A DNA stretch of 64,000 nucleotides from Acidobacteriota bacterium (GTDB lineage: Bacteria; Acidobacteriota; Blastocatellia; Pyrinomonadales; Pyrinomonadaceae). A model generated the notes under the pieces. It saw only the letters and a list, made by a program, of their open reading frames with translations. It had not been told where the DNA came from and did no database searches. Shown one piece after another: positions 7,547-15,157 of this stretch. Made by a program: the position numbers and the translations under genes. Every line of letters starts with the position of its first letter. The first letter of the stretch is position 1. The stretch is from positions 1-64,000 of the forward strand of contig JAIVJZ010000047.1 in the NCBI GenBank assembly GCA_020199775.1. Reading direction: 5' to 3'.

Positions 7547-8483
7547 TAACGATCCGGAGATCTTCGCCGATGTCTTTGCTGCCTTTACCGGGCGTCGCCC
7601 GCCCATGCGGGTGCCGGAAACTGTTGCAGACAATGAGACAGCTCAAACAACCCCTGCACATCATACTACCCCTGTACCACGTACCACCCCGGCACGTGGT
7701 GCAGCCCCGGCACAGAAAGAACCTGAACCCCTGCACCGTGCCGCGGCTGCACCACGTGCCACCCCGGTACAGCAGACCGCAGCTGCCGGTTTTACACGCG
7801 TCCCGAATGAACTTTTGGACCGCATTATACCAACGCTTGATACCTATGATCAGTCGGTGCTAATTCGCCTATACAGGCTTGCGCGAGGCTTCAATTCGGA
7901 TACTTGTCGGGTCAGCGTCCCGACGCTAGCAAAGGCCTGTAATATCAGTGAAAGGCAGACGAGGAAGAGCATCGTAAAGCTCGAGGGGCGTGAGTTAATT
8001 CAACGTATTGAGCAAGACTTTGGTAATAAAAATATGGCTCTGCGGGGTACGACTTTCAGGATCTTAATTTCAGAGGCTACAGCGGCACGACGTGCCACCC
8101 CTGAACAACAGACCACCCCTGCACATCATGCCGCCCCTGCACGTGGTGCAGCCAATAAAGTAAATACACAAAAAGAAAGCACACAAACACAAGCAGGTGG
8201 GGGTGGGGGATCAAGATTCTCTCTGAATGAGTGTCGAAAGTACGCCGAACATCTCCGATCAACAGGACAGGGAATTAACAATCCGGGTGGTTATGCAACG
8301 ACGATTCTGCGCACCGGCGAAGTGGATGATGCCATTGCGGCTTTCCTGATGCCTGAGGAGAACGCGGCTTCTATTGATGTGAGCGGATGCCCGGATTGCA
8401 ACGGTACTGGCTTTTGGTATCCGAACGGAACGGAGAAGGGCGTTAAGAGATGCACGCACGCGCGCCTGATTAAGGACGAATGA
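7491..8483 (+). CDS. Replication-initiator-like protein with winged-helix domain
   Basis: This 330-residue protein has a winged-helix region (about residues 103-190). It begins RVPNELLDRI, has a recognition segment CNISERQTRKSIVKLEGREL, and resembles the DNA-binding half of plasmid replication initiators and DnaD/RepA-like proteins. Two low-complexity stretches flank the domain, with 6-residue repeats of the TTPAHH/TTPARG type encoded by 18-bp DNA repeats (annotated separately). The C-terminus carries a CPDCNGTGFWYP zinc-ribbon-like motif. The gene starts inside parA and its stop overlaps the next ATG (TGATG), so it sits in a tight operon. The replication role is inferred from the domain, the ParA neighbour and the iteron-like repeats. 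Confidence 0.6.
   Translation: MTSKKKRKYGDLTDQAASNNDPEIFADVFAAFTGRRPPMRVPETVADNETAQTTPAHHTTPVPRTTPARGAAPAQKEPEPLHRAAAAPRATPVQQTAAAGFTRVPNELLDRIIPTLDTYDQSVLIRLYRLARGFNSDTCRVSVPTLAKACNISERQTRKSIVKLEGRELIQRIEQDFGNKNMALRGTTFRILISEATAARRATPEQQTTPAHHAAPARGAANKVNTQKESTQTQAGGGGGSRFSLNECRKYAEHLRSTGQGINNPGGYATTILRTGEVDDAIAAFLMPEENAASIDVSGCPDCNGTGFWYPNGTEKGVKRCTHARLIKDE
7650..7778 (+). repeat. Iteron-like 18-bp direct repeats, cluster 1 (inside rep-like gene)
   Basis: Units start at 7650, 7668, 7686, 7704, 7727, 7743 and 7761. Most begin (A/G)CCCC(T/G)G(C/T)AC, and several contain the palindromic core CACGTG or GTAC. The spacing is 18 bp except for a 23-bp and a 16-bp step. They encode 6-residue protein repeats, but base conservation includes many third codon positions. 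Confidence 0.65.
8084..8150 (+). repeat. Iteron-like 18-bp direct repeats, cluster 2 (inside rep-like gene)
   Basis: GGCACG-A-CGTGCC (8084-8096, a perfect dyad) is followed by three 18-bp units at 8097, 8115 and 8133. These match cluster 1: the unit at 8115 shares its first 15 bases with the unit at 7650, and the unit at 8133 carries the same CACGTGGTGCA half as the unit at 7686. Confidence 0.65.
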
Positions 8484-8614
8484 TGCCCAACTATCCAAGC
8501 ATCTTCTCAACGCATGATGATACGCAAGTGCGCCCCCCGCAACAGGTGCAACCATTCGAACCGCAAGGCAATCTGGTTCTGGTGCATACGCTAAGTTGGG
8601 CTGATAATCGTTAG
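8483..8614 (+). pseudogene. Truncated gene downstream of rep, cut by IS6 insertion
   Basis: The ATG at 8483 overlaps the rep-like stop. Native coding appears to run to about 8574 (MPNYPSIFSTHDDTQV and onward, about 30 residues). It then continues into the left terminal repeat of an IS6-family element and stops at 8612. No family can be recognised from the remaining fragment. The position suggests the third gene of a parA-rep operon, lost with everything to its right. Confidence 0.55.
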
Positions 8615-9120
8615 CATGAATCAGCCTCCTTTTCCTCACGCATCGTCGCTGTTTCGCGGCCGCCACTTCGATCGCACAGTTATCATTATCTGTGTCCGTT
8701 GGTATGTCACATACAAGCTCAGTTATCGTGATTTGGTTGACATGATGGCCGAGCGCGGTGTCGATGTCTCCCACACTACTATCCTGCGATGGTTCCAACG
8801 CTACGTTCCGGAGTTCGAGAGGCGCTGGCGTCACTATGCCCGTCCCGTCGGCACTTCGTGGCGCGTAGACGAGACGTACATCACAGTCGGAGGGCGGTGG
8901 ACTTATCTCTACCGCGCAGTCGATAAGCAGGGACTGACGGTTGACTTCTGGCTAAGCGAACACAGAGATATAGCGTCAGCCAAGCAGTTCTTCACTCGTG
9001 CGATACGACGGCACGGTGTACCTGAGAGGATCACGCTCGACGGCTACCCCGCGACGCATGCTGCTGTCGCCGCGTTGAAGGAGGGTGGAGTGCTGCCCTC
9101 CGGGATGAAGGTCTGGACTA
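8575..9120 (+). mobile_element. IS6-family insertion sequence, left part only
   Basis: The left end begins GGTTCTGGTGCATACG, matching the GGTTCTGTTGCAAA-type termini of IS6/IS240 elements. The transposase gene starts 41 bp inside. The element stops abruptly at 9120, where an IS5-family element begins. The rest of the IS6 copy is not found on the far side of that IS5, so a deletion accompanied or followed the second insertion. Confidence 0.75.
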
Positions 9121-9131
9121 GGTTCTGTTGA
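8616..9131 (+). pseudogene. IS6-family transposase, C-terminally truncated
   Basis: 171 residues remain of an expected 230 or so. The N-terminal HTH region (YKLSYRDLVDMMAERGVDVSH), the first catalytic Asp in WRVDETYI and the second in ITLDGYPATH are present. The reading frame ends shortly after GVLPSGMKVWTR, before the catalytic Glu that would lie in a VEQDHR-type motif. The last few residues are encoded by the IS5 terminus. The protein cannot be catalytically complete. Confidence 0.85.
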
Positions 9132-9136
9132 CATAG

Positions 9137-9583
9137 CTACCTGAGCCACACGACTGTGCTCGCGAAATAGATGAAACTCAAATAGTTCTTTGCCAACTTA
9201 TCGAACCGTGAAAACACTCGGCGAAACTGTTTGGGCTTGCCGATTTGGTTTTCAATCAAGTGGCGTTCCTTGTACAGATGCGAGTCTATCTCTCTTTGCA
9301 CTTTGTGATTGCTGCGCGAGGGAATGACGGCCTCAGAGTTTTGCTCTTTCACCTTTAAGATGAAAGCCTGCGAGTCATAACCCTTATCGGCGATCACATA
9401 ATCGGCGGCGAAGCTTTCGATCAACTGTGTGGCTTGCGTGATGTCGTTGCGTTCGCCGCCTGTCAAGATGAAGCGCAAAGCATTGCCTAAAGCGTCAGTG
9501 GCTAAGTGAATCTTGGTGGAAAAGCCGCCGCGACTTCGGCCTAAACTTTGCGCGCCCTCTTTTTTTGTGCGCCGGCGGCACAC
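9137..9583 (-). CDS. IS5-family transposase OrfB (frameshift extension)
   Basis: This is the catalytic C-terminal part of the IS5 transposase. It contains the GRSRGGFSTKIHL segment, the second catalytic Asp in VIADKGYDSQ, and the Glu region YKERHLIENQIGKPKQFRRV. It overlaps OrfA and is expected to be made only as the OrfAB fusion after frameshifting at 9559-9566, so the ATG-like start at its 5' end is probably not used. The length of the fusion (about 250 residues) is normal for IS427-group elements. Confidence 0.8.
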   Translation of the reverse strand: MCRRRTKKEGAQSLGRSRGGFSTKIHLATDALGNALRFILTGGERNDITQATQLIESFAADYVIADKGYDSQAFILKVKEQNSEAVIPSRSNHKVQREIDSHLYKERHLIENQIGKPKQFRRVFSRFDKLAKNYLSFIYFASTVVWLR

Positions 9584-9888
9584 GCGTGAGCGCGCACGAT
9601 GGTCGAGTCAAGCATTAGATACTCCATGTCGCGGTCAGCAGAAAAATGCTCGAACAGCTTTTCAAAGACCTTGACTTCACTCCCTCTGGCGAAGCGTTTA
9701 TAAACTGCGTTCCAGTTGCCATACTTTGGTGGCAAGAGTCGCCATTGCGCGCCGGAGCGAGTGACCCACAAGACGGCTTCGAGAAAGCGGCGCACGTCGC
9801 GCCCGGCTCCGAGCCTTACCTGTGGACAAGTTTTCAAGACGGGCAGAATCTTCTGCCATTGTTCATCGGTTAGCTTAACTGTCATCAC
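9541..9888 (-). CDS. IS5-family transposase OrfA
   Basis: The 115-residue first frame has the DUF4096-like N-terminal region (LTDEQWQKILPVL; LEAVLWVTRSGAQWRLLPP) followed by the first DDE aspartate in MLDSTIVRAHACAAG. Near the 3' end a run of seven A residues on the coding strand (9566-9560) followed by G gives the slippery heptamer A-AAA-AAG. This would shift ribosomes by -1 into the second frame. If unshifted, translation stops after ARKV. Confidence 0.85.
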   Translation of the reverse strand: MMTVKLTDEQWQKILPVLKTCPQVRLGAGRDVRRFLEAVLWVTRSGAQWRLLPPKYGNWNAVYKRFARGSEVKVFEKLFEHFSADRDMEYLMLDSTIVRAHACAAGAQKKRARKV

Positions 9889-10439
9889 GCAGAGCAGTTT
9901 AGCTTTTGTACGTCAACACAACCGTGGCTAGAAGATCGCCATGATCTCAATATCTGGTGTGGTCGGCAATTTTTTGCAATGCTACCCTTGAGGCGGGATC
10001 ATACTGAATCGCTATTCTCGCAACACTGCCTTTGTTTTTTGATGCGGCCTATCACTCGAATTCACTGGGAGAGCACACAATTTAGAATCAACCCAAGTCT
10101 CGCGCATGAAAGCAACTCTATTCGAACTCCCGCTGCACGTGAGTTGTTAGATCGCGTCCATTGGAGGTGTTGCTTGGCTAGACTCTTATCGAGCGAAACG
10201 AAGAGTCAAAAAACCTTATTAAAGTAGAGTATAAAAACTTAATGATTAAGACGTGTTTTGCGGATTGAATTTGACAGTCAGGAAACTACAGTTTTTTGAC
10301 ATAGGGGGTATAGCAGAGAGAAGGGAATTCAAGAGCAGTCATCAAAGCGGTAGGAGAAGGATCTGCCTTAAGTCTGCCAACAACTGTCTATGTGTATTCC
10401 TTAAGTCATAGTACGAAACTTTAGACAATTCACGTTACC

Positions 10440-10489
10440 GAAGATTGGCAGGGAGTGATGCGCAAGGTCAGGCGATTTTCGCAACACTA
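10440..10489 (+). mobile_element. IS6 right-end remnant with internal deletion
   Basis: The sequence at 10440-10473 matches the last transposase codons seen in the IS6 fragment at 62415-62450 (encoding RLAGxDAQxQA). It passes directly into the terminal repeat ATTTTCGCAACACTACC (10473-10489). The stop codon and the C-terminal tail have been deleted. Confidence 0.55.
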
Positions 10490-10824
10490 CCGTTGGCAGC
10501 GGCTCATTTCCAATGACTGACCGAAAGGCAAGGGTCAACAAAAGTACACCCTTCCTCAAATCTGTCCCCTTTAGTAGACACACTGTAACTTCGGTGGATA
10601 CTAAAGCCTCTTTTCCCCAAAGAGAGGCCGATGAAATCGGCACTATGATTGGCATGGGTATTGAACTCGTTTGTTTACGGACTCTGTGTTATCTTGTTCT
10701 TGCTAAGTAAAGAGTCTCTCTAGTTAGCCTCACTTTAACCTTTGCTTATGGATGAATATCTACAACTAAAGCGTCTAATTTTCAATCACACTTTTTAGCC
10801 CCATTATAACTGATGGGGTTTAAT

Positions 10825-10924
10825 GGGAGTGTTGTGAATAATTTTTTGGCCGCAATAAGTAGAATTTAGAGACAACCACTTGCCGCAAGATGTTGGGGCT
10901 TAAAGATATTTTCGCAACACTCCC
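10825..10924. mobile_element. 100-bp MITE-like element with IS6-type ends
   Basis: It starts GGGAGTGTTGTGAATAA and ends with the complement of GGGAGTGTTGCGAAAATA. The two inverted termini lie exactly 100 bp apart, with a non-coding AT-rich core. The ends match the GGCAGTGTTGC termini of the IS6 copy at 14260-15102, which could mobilise it in trans. No clear 8-bp target duplication is visible. Confidence 0.55.
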
Positions 10925-11093
10925 ATCCAGCCCGCTCCTCATATTCAACAGTAAAAATGTAGTCACGCCAATATGCCAATAGTCAGAAGTTAAAGGATAG
11001 AGACTCTACAACCTTCGCCGCGCACTTTCGTGCGTGAAGTGCCATCCGACTTCGGCCCAGCCGGATGTGTTTTGTTACACAGGAGAATTCCAG

Positions 11094-13814
11094 ATGTTTC
11101 GTTTCCCCTTATTCCAGAAGTTGTCGAGCCACATGCGTGCCGCGCGCCGCGTGGCTTTGATCGTCAGCCTGTTCGCCGTTGCTGCTCTTCCTTATGTCAA
11201 TGCGGGCGCGTGGCAACAGCAGAAGCGTGTCGGCGGCAAGAAGATCGGCGGCGCGGTTGACGCCGGAATCAACACGCGCCAGAGCGAGAAGCCTTCTGCC
11301 AAAGCCGTCGTCAAAAAAGAGACGGGCGAGGCGCAACCGCTCGCCGTCTGCACGCAGAATCAGCCGATCAACTTCGGCCAGACGATCAACGGGAGACTCG
11401 CCACGGGCGACTGTCTGAATCCCATCGAAGGCGACGGGTCGAGAGTTGACGAGTACACCTTCACCGGCTCGGCCGGGCAGCAGATCGCCGTCGCCATGTC
11501 GGCGGCCTTCGACACCTTCCTCTACCTGCTCAACCCCGACGGCTCGGTGCTCGCCGTCAACGACGACGCTAACGCGAGCGTCTCCACCGACTCGCGCATC
11601 CCACCGACCGGATTCATCACCCTGCCGTCGAGCGGCGTCTACTCCATCCTCGCCAACTCGTTCAGGCCGGAGGACGGCGGCCCCTACAGTCTGGCGCTGA
11701 CTGCCGGCACGACCTGTAACCTGACGCCGATAGCCTTCGGCGAAACCAAAGCGGGCACGCTCACGACGGGCGACTGCACCAACCCGATTGACGTGGACGG
11801 CACGCCGGTCGATTACTACACCTTCAACGGCACGGCCGGGCAGCAGATCGCCATCACGCTGACGGCTACGTCCGGCAACCTCGATCCTTATCTCTACCTG
11901 CTGACGCCCGCGGGCGACCTGCTGGCCAAGGACGACAACGGCGGAGGCGGTACGGCCGCGCGCATCCCGCCGTTGGCAGGCTTTGGCCGCCTGCCCACCA
12001 CCGGCACTTACACCATCATCGTCAACACCCTGCTCTCATCTCAGAGCGGTAACTACAACCTGACGCTGTCGAGAGCGGCGAACGATTGCGCGTCCCTCCC
12101 GCTCACGCTCGGCACGCCGGTCAACGGCTCGCTGGCGAACGGGGATTGCCGCTTGCTGGAAGACAGCTCGTTCCTCGACGCCTACACCTTCACCGGCTCG
12201 GCCAACGGGCAGGTGGTCATCACGATGACTTCCTCCACCGCCGGGCTGGTGCCTGTCCTGTTCCTGCTCGGACCCACTGGCGATGCGCTGGATATCGACA
12301 ACAATCCGGACGGCGACAACGCCGCGCGTCTCCCCAGCGGCGGCACGGCATCCTTCACGCTGCCCGTGACGGGCACTTACACGGTGCTCGCCAATGCCAG
12401 CGCGTTCGGCCAGACAGGCACTTACGCGCTCATGCTGGCCAGAAGTGAGCAGCAGAATGCACATACTATCAGCGGGCGGGTCACGGGCAGCGGCGCCGGC
12501 CTGAGCGGCATAACTGTGACTTTAAGCGGGAGCAGGGCACCAGTCACTGCGACGACGACGACAGATGCGAACGGTTTCTACACATTTGTCGAGTTTCCTG
12601 CGGACAACAGCTACACCATCACGCCGACCAATACTGCGCAGTACAGTTTCACCCCCCAGACTGTGACCTCGCTCCAAAATGACCAGACGCTAAATTTTGT
12701 GGGCATCCCGAACATTATCATCAGCGAGTTCCGCTTCCGCGGGCCTAATGGCGCGACGGACGAGTTCATCGAACTCTACAACCAGACCGATCAGGCAGTC
12801 GGCATTACGGATTGGGCACTCGTGTCTGGTGGTACGGTACTCCACACTGTCAGCAGTGGGGCGATCCCGGCACGCGGCCATTACCTGATCACGGGCGCGA
12901 CTTACAGTCTGCCGGCAGCCTCCGACGGTGCGCTCACGGCGGATATCCCAGACAGCGCAGGCATCGCCCTCTTCAACAACGCGTCGAACTTCGCAACCGG
13001 CGCCCGCCTTGACGCGGCCGGCTTCAGCACAGCGAGCGCGCTTTACATCGAGGGGGGCGGCCTCTCGCCGGCGAGCGGCATCACCACAGACAGCGAGCAC
13101 GCCTTTGTGCGCAAGCTGACAAGCGGCGCCCCGCAGGACACAGATAACAACTCCGCAGACTTCATGCTCGTCGCCACAGACCCGCTCGTAGTCGGCAATA
13201 ACGCCGTCCTCGGCGCGCCCGGCCCGGAGAACCTGACGAGTCCCATCCAGCGCAACGCCGTCATCAAGGGCTCGCTTGTTGATCCGCAGTGCAGCGGGTT
13301 TGGGTCGGTTGCTAGCGGTTGCGCGCGCGTGCGTACGGCGGCAGGAGCTAATCCGACGACCGCGCAGTACGGCACGCTGCGCATTCGTCGCAAGTTTACT
13401 AACACCAACCCCTCCAACGTGACGACGCTGCGCTTCCGCATTGTCGGCATCACGACGCTGGGCAGCCCCGGCGCGGGGAGCGGGCAGGCCGATCTGCGTC
13501 TGATCTCGTCTTCCCCGGCTGACTTCAACGTCACGCTCACGAACGGTTCGGAAGTACCCGTCAAGGGCACTCAGGTTGAGACACCTCCCACGCAGCCGAA
13601 CGGCGGCGGCCTCAACTCCACCGTCATCACCATCACAACGGCGACGCCGATTGTGGTGGGCGGCTCTATCAACGTTGAGTTCACTCTCGGCGTGCAGCAG
13701 CAAGGGGCTTTCAGCTTCTTCGTCAACGTCGAGGCGTTGACTGCACCCCACGGTGCAATCGAAGCGACGAAGGCTGGCGCGACGAAGCGTGCCGGTTCGC
13801 GCAAGGAGAAGTAG
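11094..13814 (+). CDS. Secreted protein with three PPC domains, a regulatory-like beta-sandwich and a Lamin-tail domain
   Basis: This 906-residue exported protein starts at 11094, where AGGAG lies 8 bases upstream; the in-frame ATG at 11034 lacks such a site. The signal peptide is MRAARRVALIVSLFAVAALPYVNA (basic then hydrophobic). Three pre-peptidase C-terminal (PPC) beta-jellyrolls follow, each opening with a TxGDCxNPI/L-type motif, then DxYTFxGxAGQQI and a GxYxLxL-type end. After them come a carboxypeptidase-regulatory-like domain (TISGRVTGSGAGLSGITVTL) and a Lamin-tail domain (IIISEFRFRGPNGATDEFIEL). A final C-terminal beta domain closes the protein. No catalytic domain is visible, so a surface or extracellular binding role is likely. 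A strong hairpin follows the stop. Confidence 0.8.
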   Translation: MFRFPLFQKLSSHMRAARRVALIVSLFAVAALPYVNAGAWQQQKRVGGKKIGGAVDAGINTRQSEKPSAKAVVKKETGEAQPLAVCTQNQPINFGQTINGRLATGDCLNPIEGDGSRVDEYTFTGSAGQQIAVAMSAAFDTFLYLLNPDGSVLAVNDDANASVSTDSRIPPTGFITLPSSGVYSILANSFRPEDGGPYSLALTAGTTCNLTPIAFGETKAGTLTTGDCTNPIDVDGTPVDYYTFNGTAGQQIAITLTATSGNLDPYLYLLTPAGDLLAKDDNGGGGTAARIPPLAGFGRLPTTGTYTIIVNTLLSSQSGNYNLTLSRAANDCASLPLTLGTPVNGSLANGDCRLLEDSSFLDAYTFTGSANGQVVITMTSSTAGLVPVLFLLGPTGDALDIDNNPDGDNAARLPSGGTASFTLPVTGTYTVLANASAFGQTGTYALMLARSEQQNAHTISGRVTGSGAGLSGITVTLSGSRAPVTATTTTDANGFYTFVEFPADNSYTITPTNTAQYSFTPQTVTSLQNDQTLNFVGIPNIIISEFRFRGPNGATDEFIELYNQTDQAVGITDWALVSGGTVLHTVSSGAIPARGHYLITGATYSLPAASDGALTADIPDSAGIALFNNASNFATGARLDAAGFSTASALYIEGGGLSPASGITTDSEHAFVRKLTSGAPQDTDNNSADFMLVATDPLVVGNNAVLGAPGPENLTSPIQRNAVIKGSLVDPQCSGFGSVASGCARVRTAAGANPTTAQYGTLRIRRKFTNTNPSNVTTLRFRIVGITTLGSPGAGSGQADLRLISSSPADFNVTLTNGSEVPVKGTQVETPPTQPNGGGLNSTVITITTATPIVVGGSINVEFTLGVQQQGAFSFFVNVEALTAPHGAIEATKAGATKRAGSRKEK

Positions 13815-13870
13815 AGGAGCCAACCGGATTCGCCTGTTCCCCCACAGGAGAGATAACGGGTGAAAGCGAA

Positions 13871-13905
13871 GAGGCCGCCGGAGCAGCGAGGGCTCCGGCG
13901 GCCTC
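13871..13905 (+). terminator. Strong hairpin downstream of secreted-protein gene
   Basis: A perfect 14-bp GC-rich stem (GAGGCCGCCGGAGC and its complement) surrounds a 7-base loop, 57 bp after the stop. It lacks a T run, so it is either a non-canonical terminator or a 3'-stabilising hairpin. The rest of 13815-14259 shows nothing else identifiable. Confidence 0.6.
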
Positions 13906-14259
13906 TGCGTATCCGGATCACACGCGGAGTCCGTTAACGGCTCTATGAAGCGGGGTCTCTGCGTCAAGTATTTTCTTTTCCGTCCATCCTGGCACACCTG
14001 TCCTCTCACTCAGCGAGGCTTGTCTCACCACTCTATTCGCGCTCATCCATGGTGACTTCATCAGTCACGGCGCATGATGAAGTTCGGTAGGCTGGCGGCC
14101 CCATTCAATTAACGACTCTCAAAACAGGTCAGCCGTTATCACGTGCTCGCCGTCCCCTCTGTTCAACCTGCTGAGCGAAGATGGCTATGTCTCAAGAGGG
14201 ATTACGCCGCTGCTGCCGCACTTGCCGTGTCACACTGCCTCAGGGACTGAGGGTCGAAC

Positions 14260-15102
14260 GGCAGTGTTGCAAAAATAGTGATTCAAGTATGATTCCTCCC
14301 TCGAGTTCTCTCAAGCCAGATCAGCAGGTCCCTTCATGAATCATAAATCCTCGCCTTTCAAATGGCGGCACTATGGCCCTGATGTCATACTTTTATGTGT
14401 GCCCTGGTATTGCCGCTTCCAACTATCCTATCGCGATGTTGAAGAGATGATGCGTGAGCGTGGACTCGACATAGATCATTCAACCGTATTTCGTTGAGTA
14501 CAGAAATATGCTCCGGAGTTCAACAAGCGGGTACGACCGCACCTGAAGATGAGCGGCACGTCATATCGAGTGGATGAGACGTACATTAAAGTCGGGAAGG
14601 CCTGTAAATATCTGTACCGCGCCGTAGATAAAGAAGGAAATACAATCGAGTTTATGCTCAGCGCGAAGCGCGATGTTTCTGCGGCAAAACGGTTCTTTAA
14701 GAAGATGATGAGAGCCGAGCACAGGAAACTGCCGTTCTCGATCAGCGTCGATAAGAACGCAGCTTACCCCGAGGCATTCAGCGCTTCACAAGAGGGGCGG
14801 ATCGTGCCGAAGGACTGCGTGCTTAGGCGCGTGAAATACCTGAACAATGTGATCGAGCAGGACCACCGCTTCGTCAAGAAGAAGGTACGAGCCTCACAAT
14901 GCTTCAAGAACTTCCACACCGCAGAGCGCACGCTCGAAGGTATTGAATCGGTAAACATGATGAGGAAGGGGCAGGTAAAAAGATTATTAGGGAGTGACTC
15001 GCACGGTCATGCGGAGTTCGTCGCTTCGCTGTTCGGGATCGCTGCCTGAGAGAGAGTAGCTCCTGACCTTCAGCGCTCTACAATAATTTTCGCAACACTG
15101 CC
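14260..15102 (+). mobile_element. IS6-family insertion sequence, complete but inactivated
   Basis: It is 843 bp long with ends GGCAGTGTTGCAAAAAT (14260-14276) and the complement of GGCAGTGTTGCGAAAAT (15086-15102), 16 of 17 matching. A single transposase frame fills it, interrupted by one stop codon. The flanking 8 bp do not match, so either it moved by cointegrate and recombination or the target repeat has been lost. Confidence 0.85.
14336..15049 (+). pseudogene. IS6-family transposase with one in-frame TGA
   Basis: The frame starts at ATG 14336 and would encode about 237 residues. Codon 54 (14495-14497) is TGA, where relatives usually have Trp (TVFR-W-VQ). The remainder is open and complete: the DDE residues are visible in YRVDETYI, ISVDKNAAY and IEQDHRFVKKK, and the C-terminal RTLEGIESVNMMRKGQ is intact. 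One substitution therefore inactivates an otherwise full-length gene. Restart at the ATG at 14549 would remove the N-terminal DNA-binding part. Confidence 0.85.
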
Positions 15103-15157
15103 CAGCCGCGCGCATAATCTAACCGCTGTTGGAGTGATTCTTTTGCAATATGGCCCT

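Larger units (their letters stand above)
9121..9923 (-). mobile_element. IS5-family insertion sequence (IS427/IS1031-like), apparently intact
   Basis: It is 803 bp long with terminal inverted repeats GGTTCTGTTGACATA at the left (9121-9135) and the complement of GGTTGTGTTGACGTA at the right (9909-9923), 13 of 15 matching. Two overlapping minus-strand frames encode the transposase through a -1 frameshift. Flanking bases do not give a clear target duplication, consistent with a deletion on one side. Confidence 0.85.
9924..11093. other. Gene-free stretch with IS6-type terminal remnants
   Basis: No supported gene lies in this 1.17-kb stretch; the short frames here lack family signals and ribosome-binding sites. 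It contains several copies of an IS6-type terminus (complement of GGCAGTGTTGCGAA): one near 10017-10030, one fused to a coding remnant at 10440-10489, and a complete 100-bp element at 10825-10924. A degenerate copy may lie near 9969-9986. The last part is the upstream region of the secreted-protein gene. Confidence 0.6.

Noticed and set aside
7650..8154. CRISPR array
   Set aside because: Repeats are 18 bp with no spacers and lie within an open frame.
12690..14009. Long antisense frame (439 codons) opposite the PPC/Lamin-tail gene
   Set aside because: Arg/Ala-rich low-information translation typical of the complement of GC-rich genes; the plus-strand frame has clear domains.
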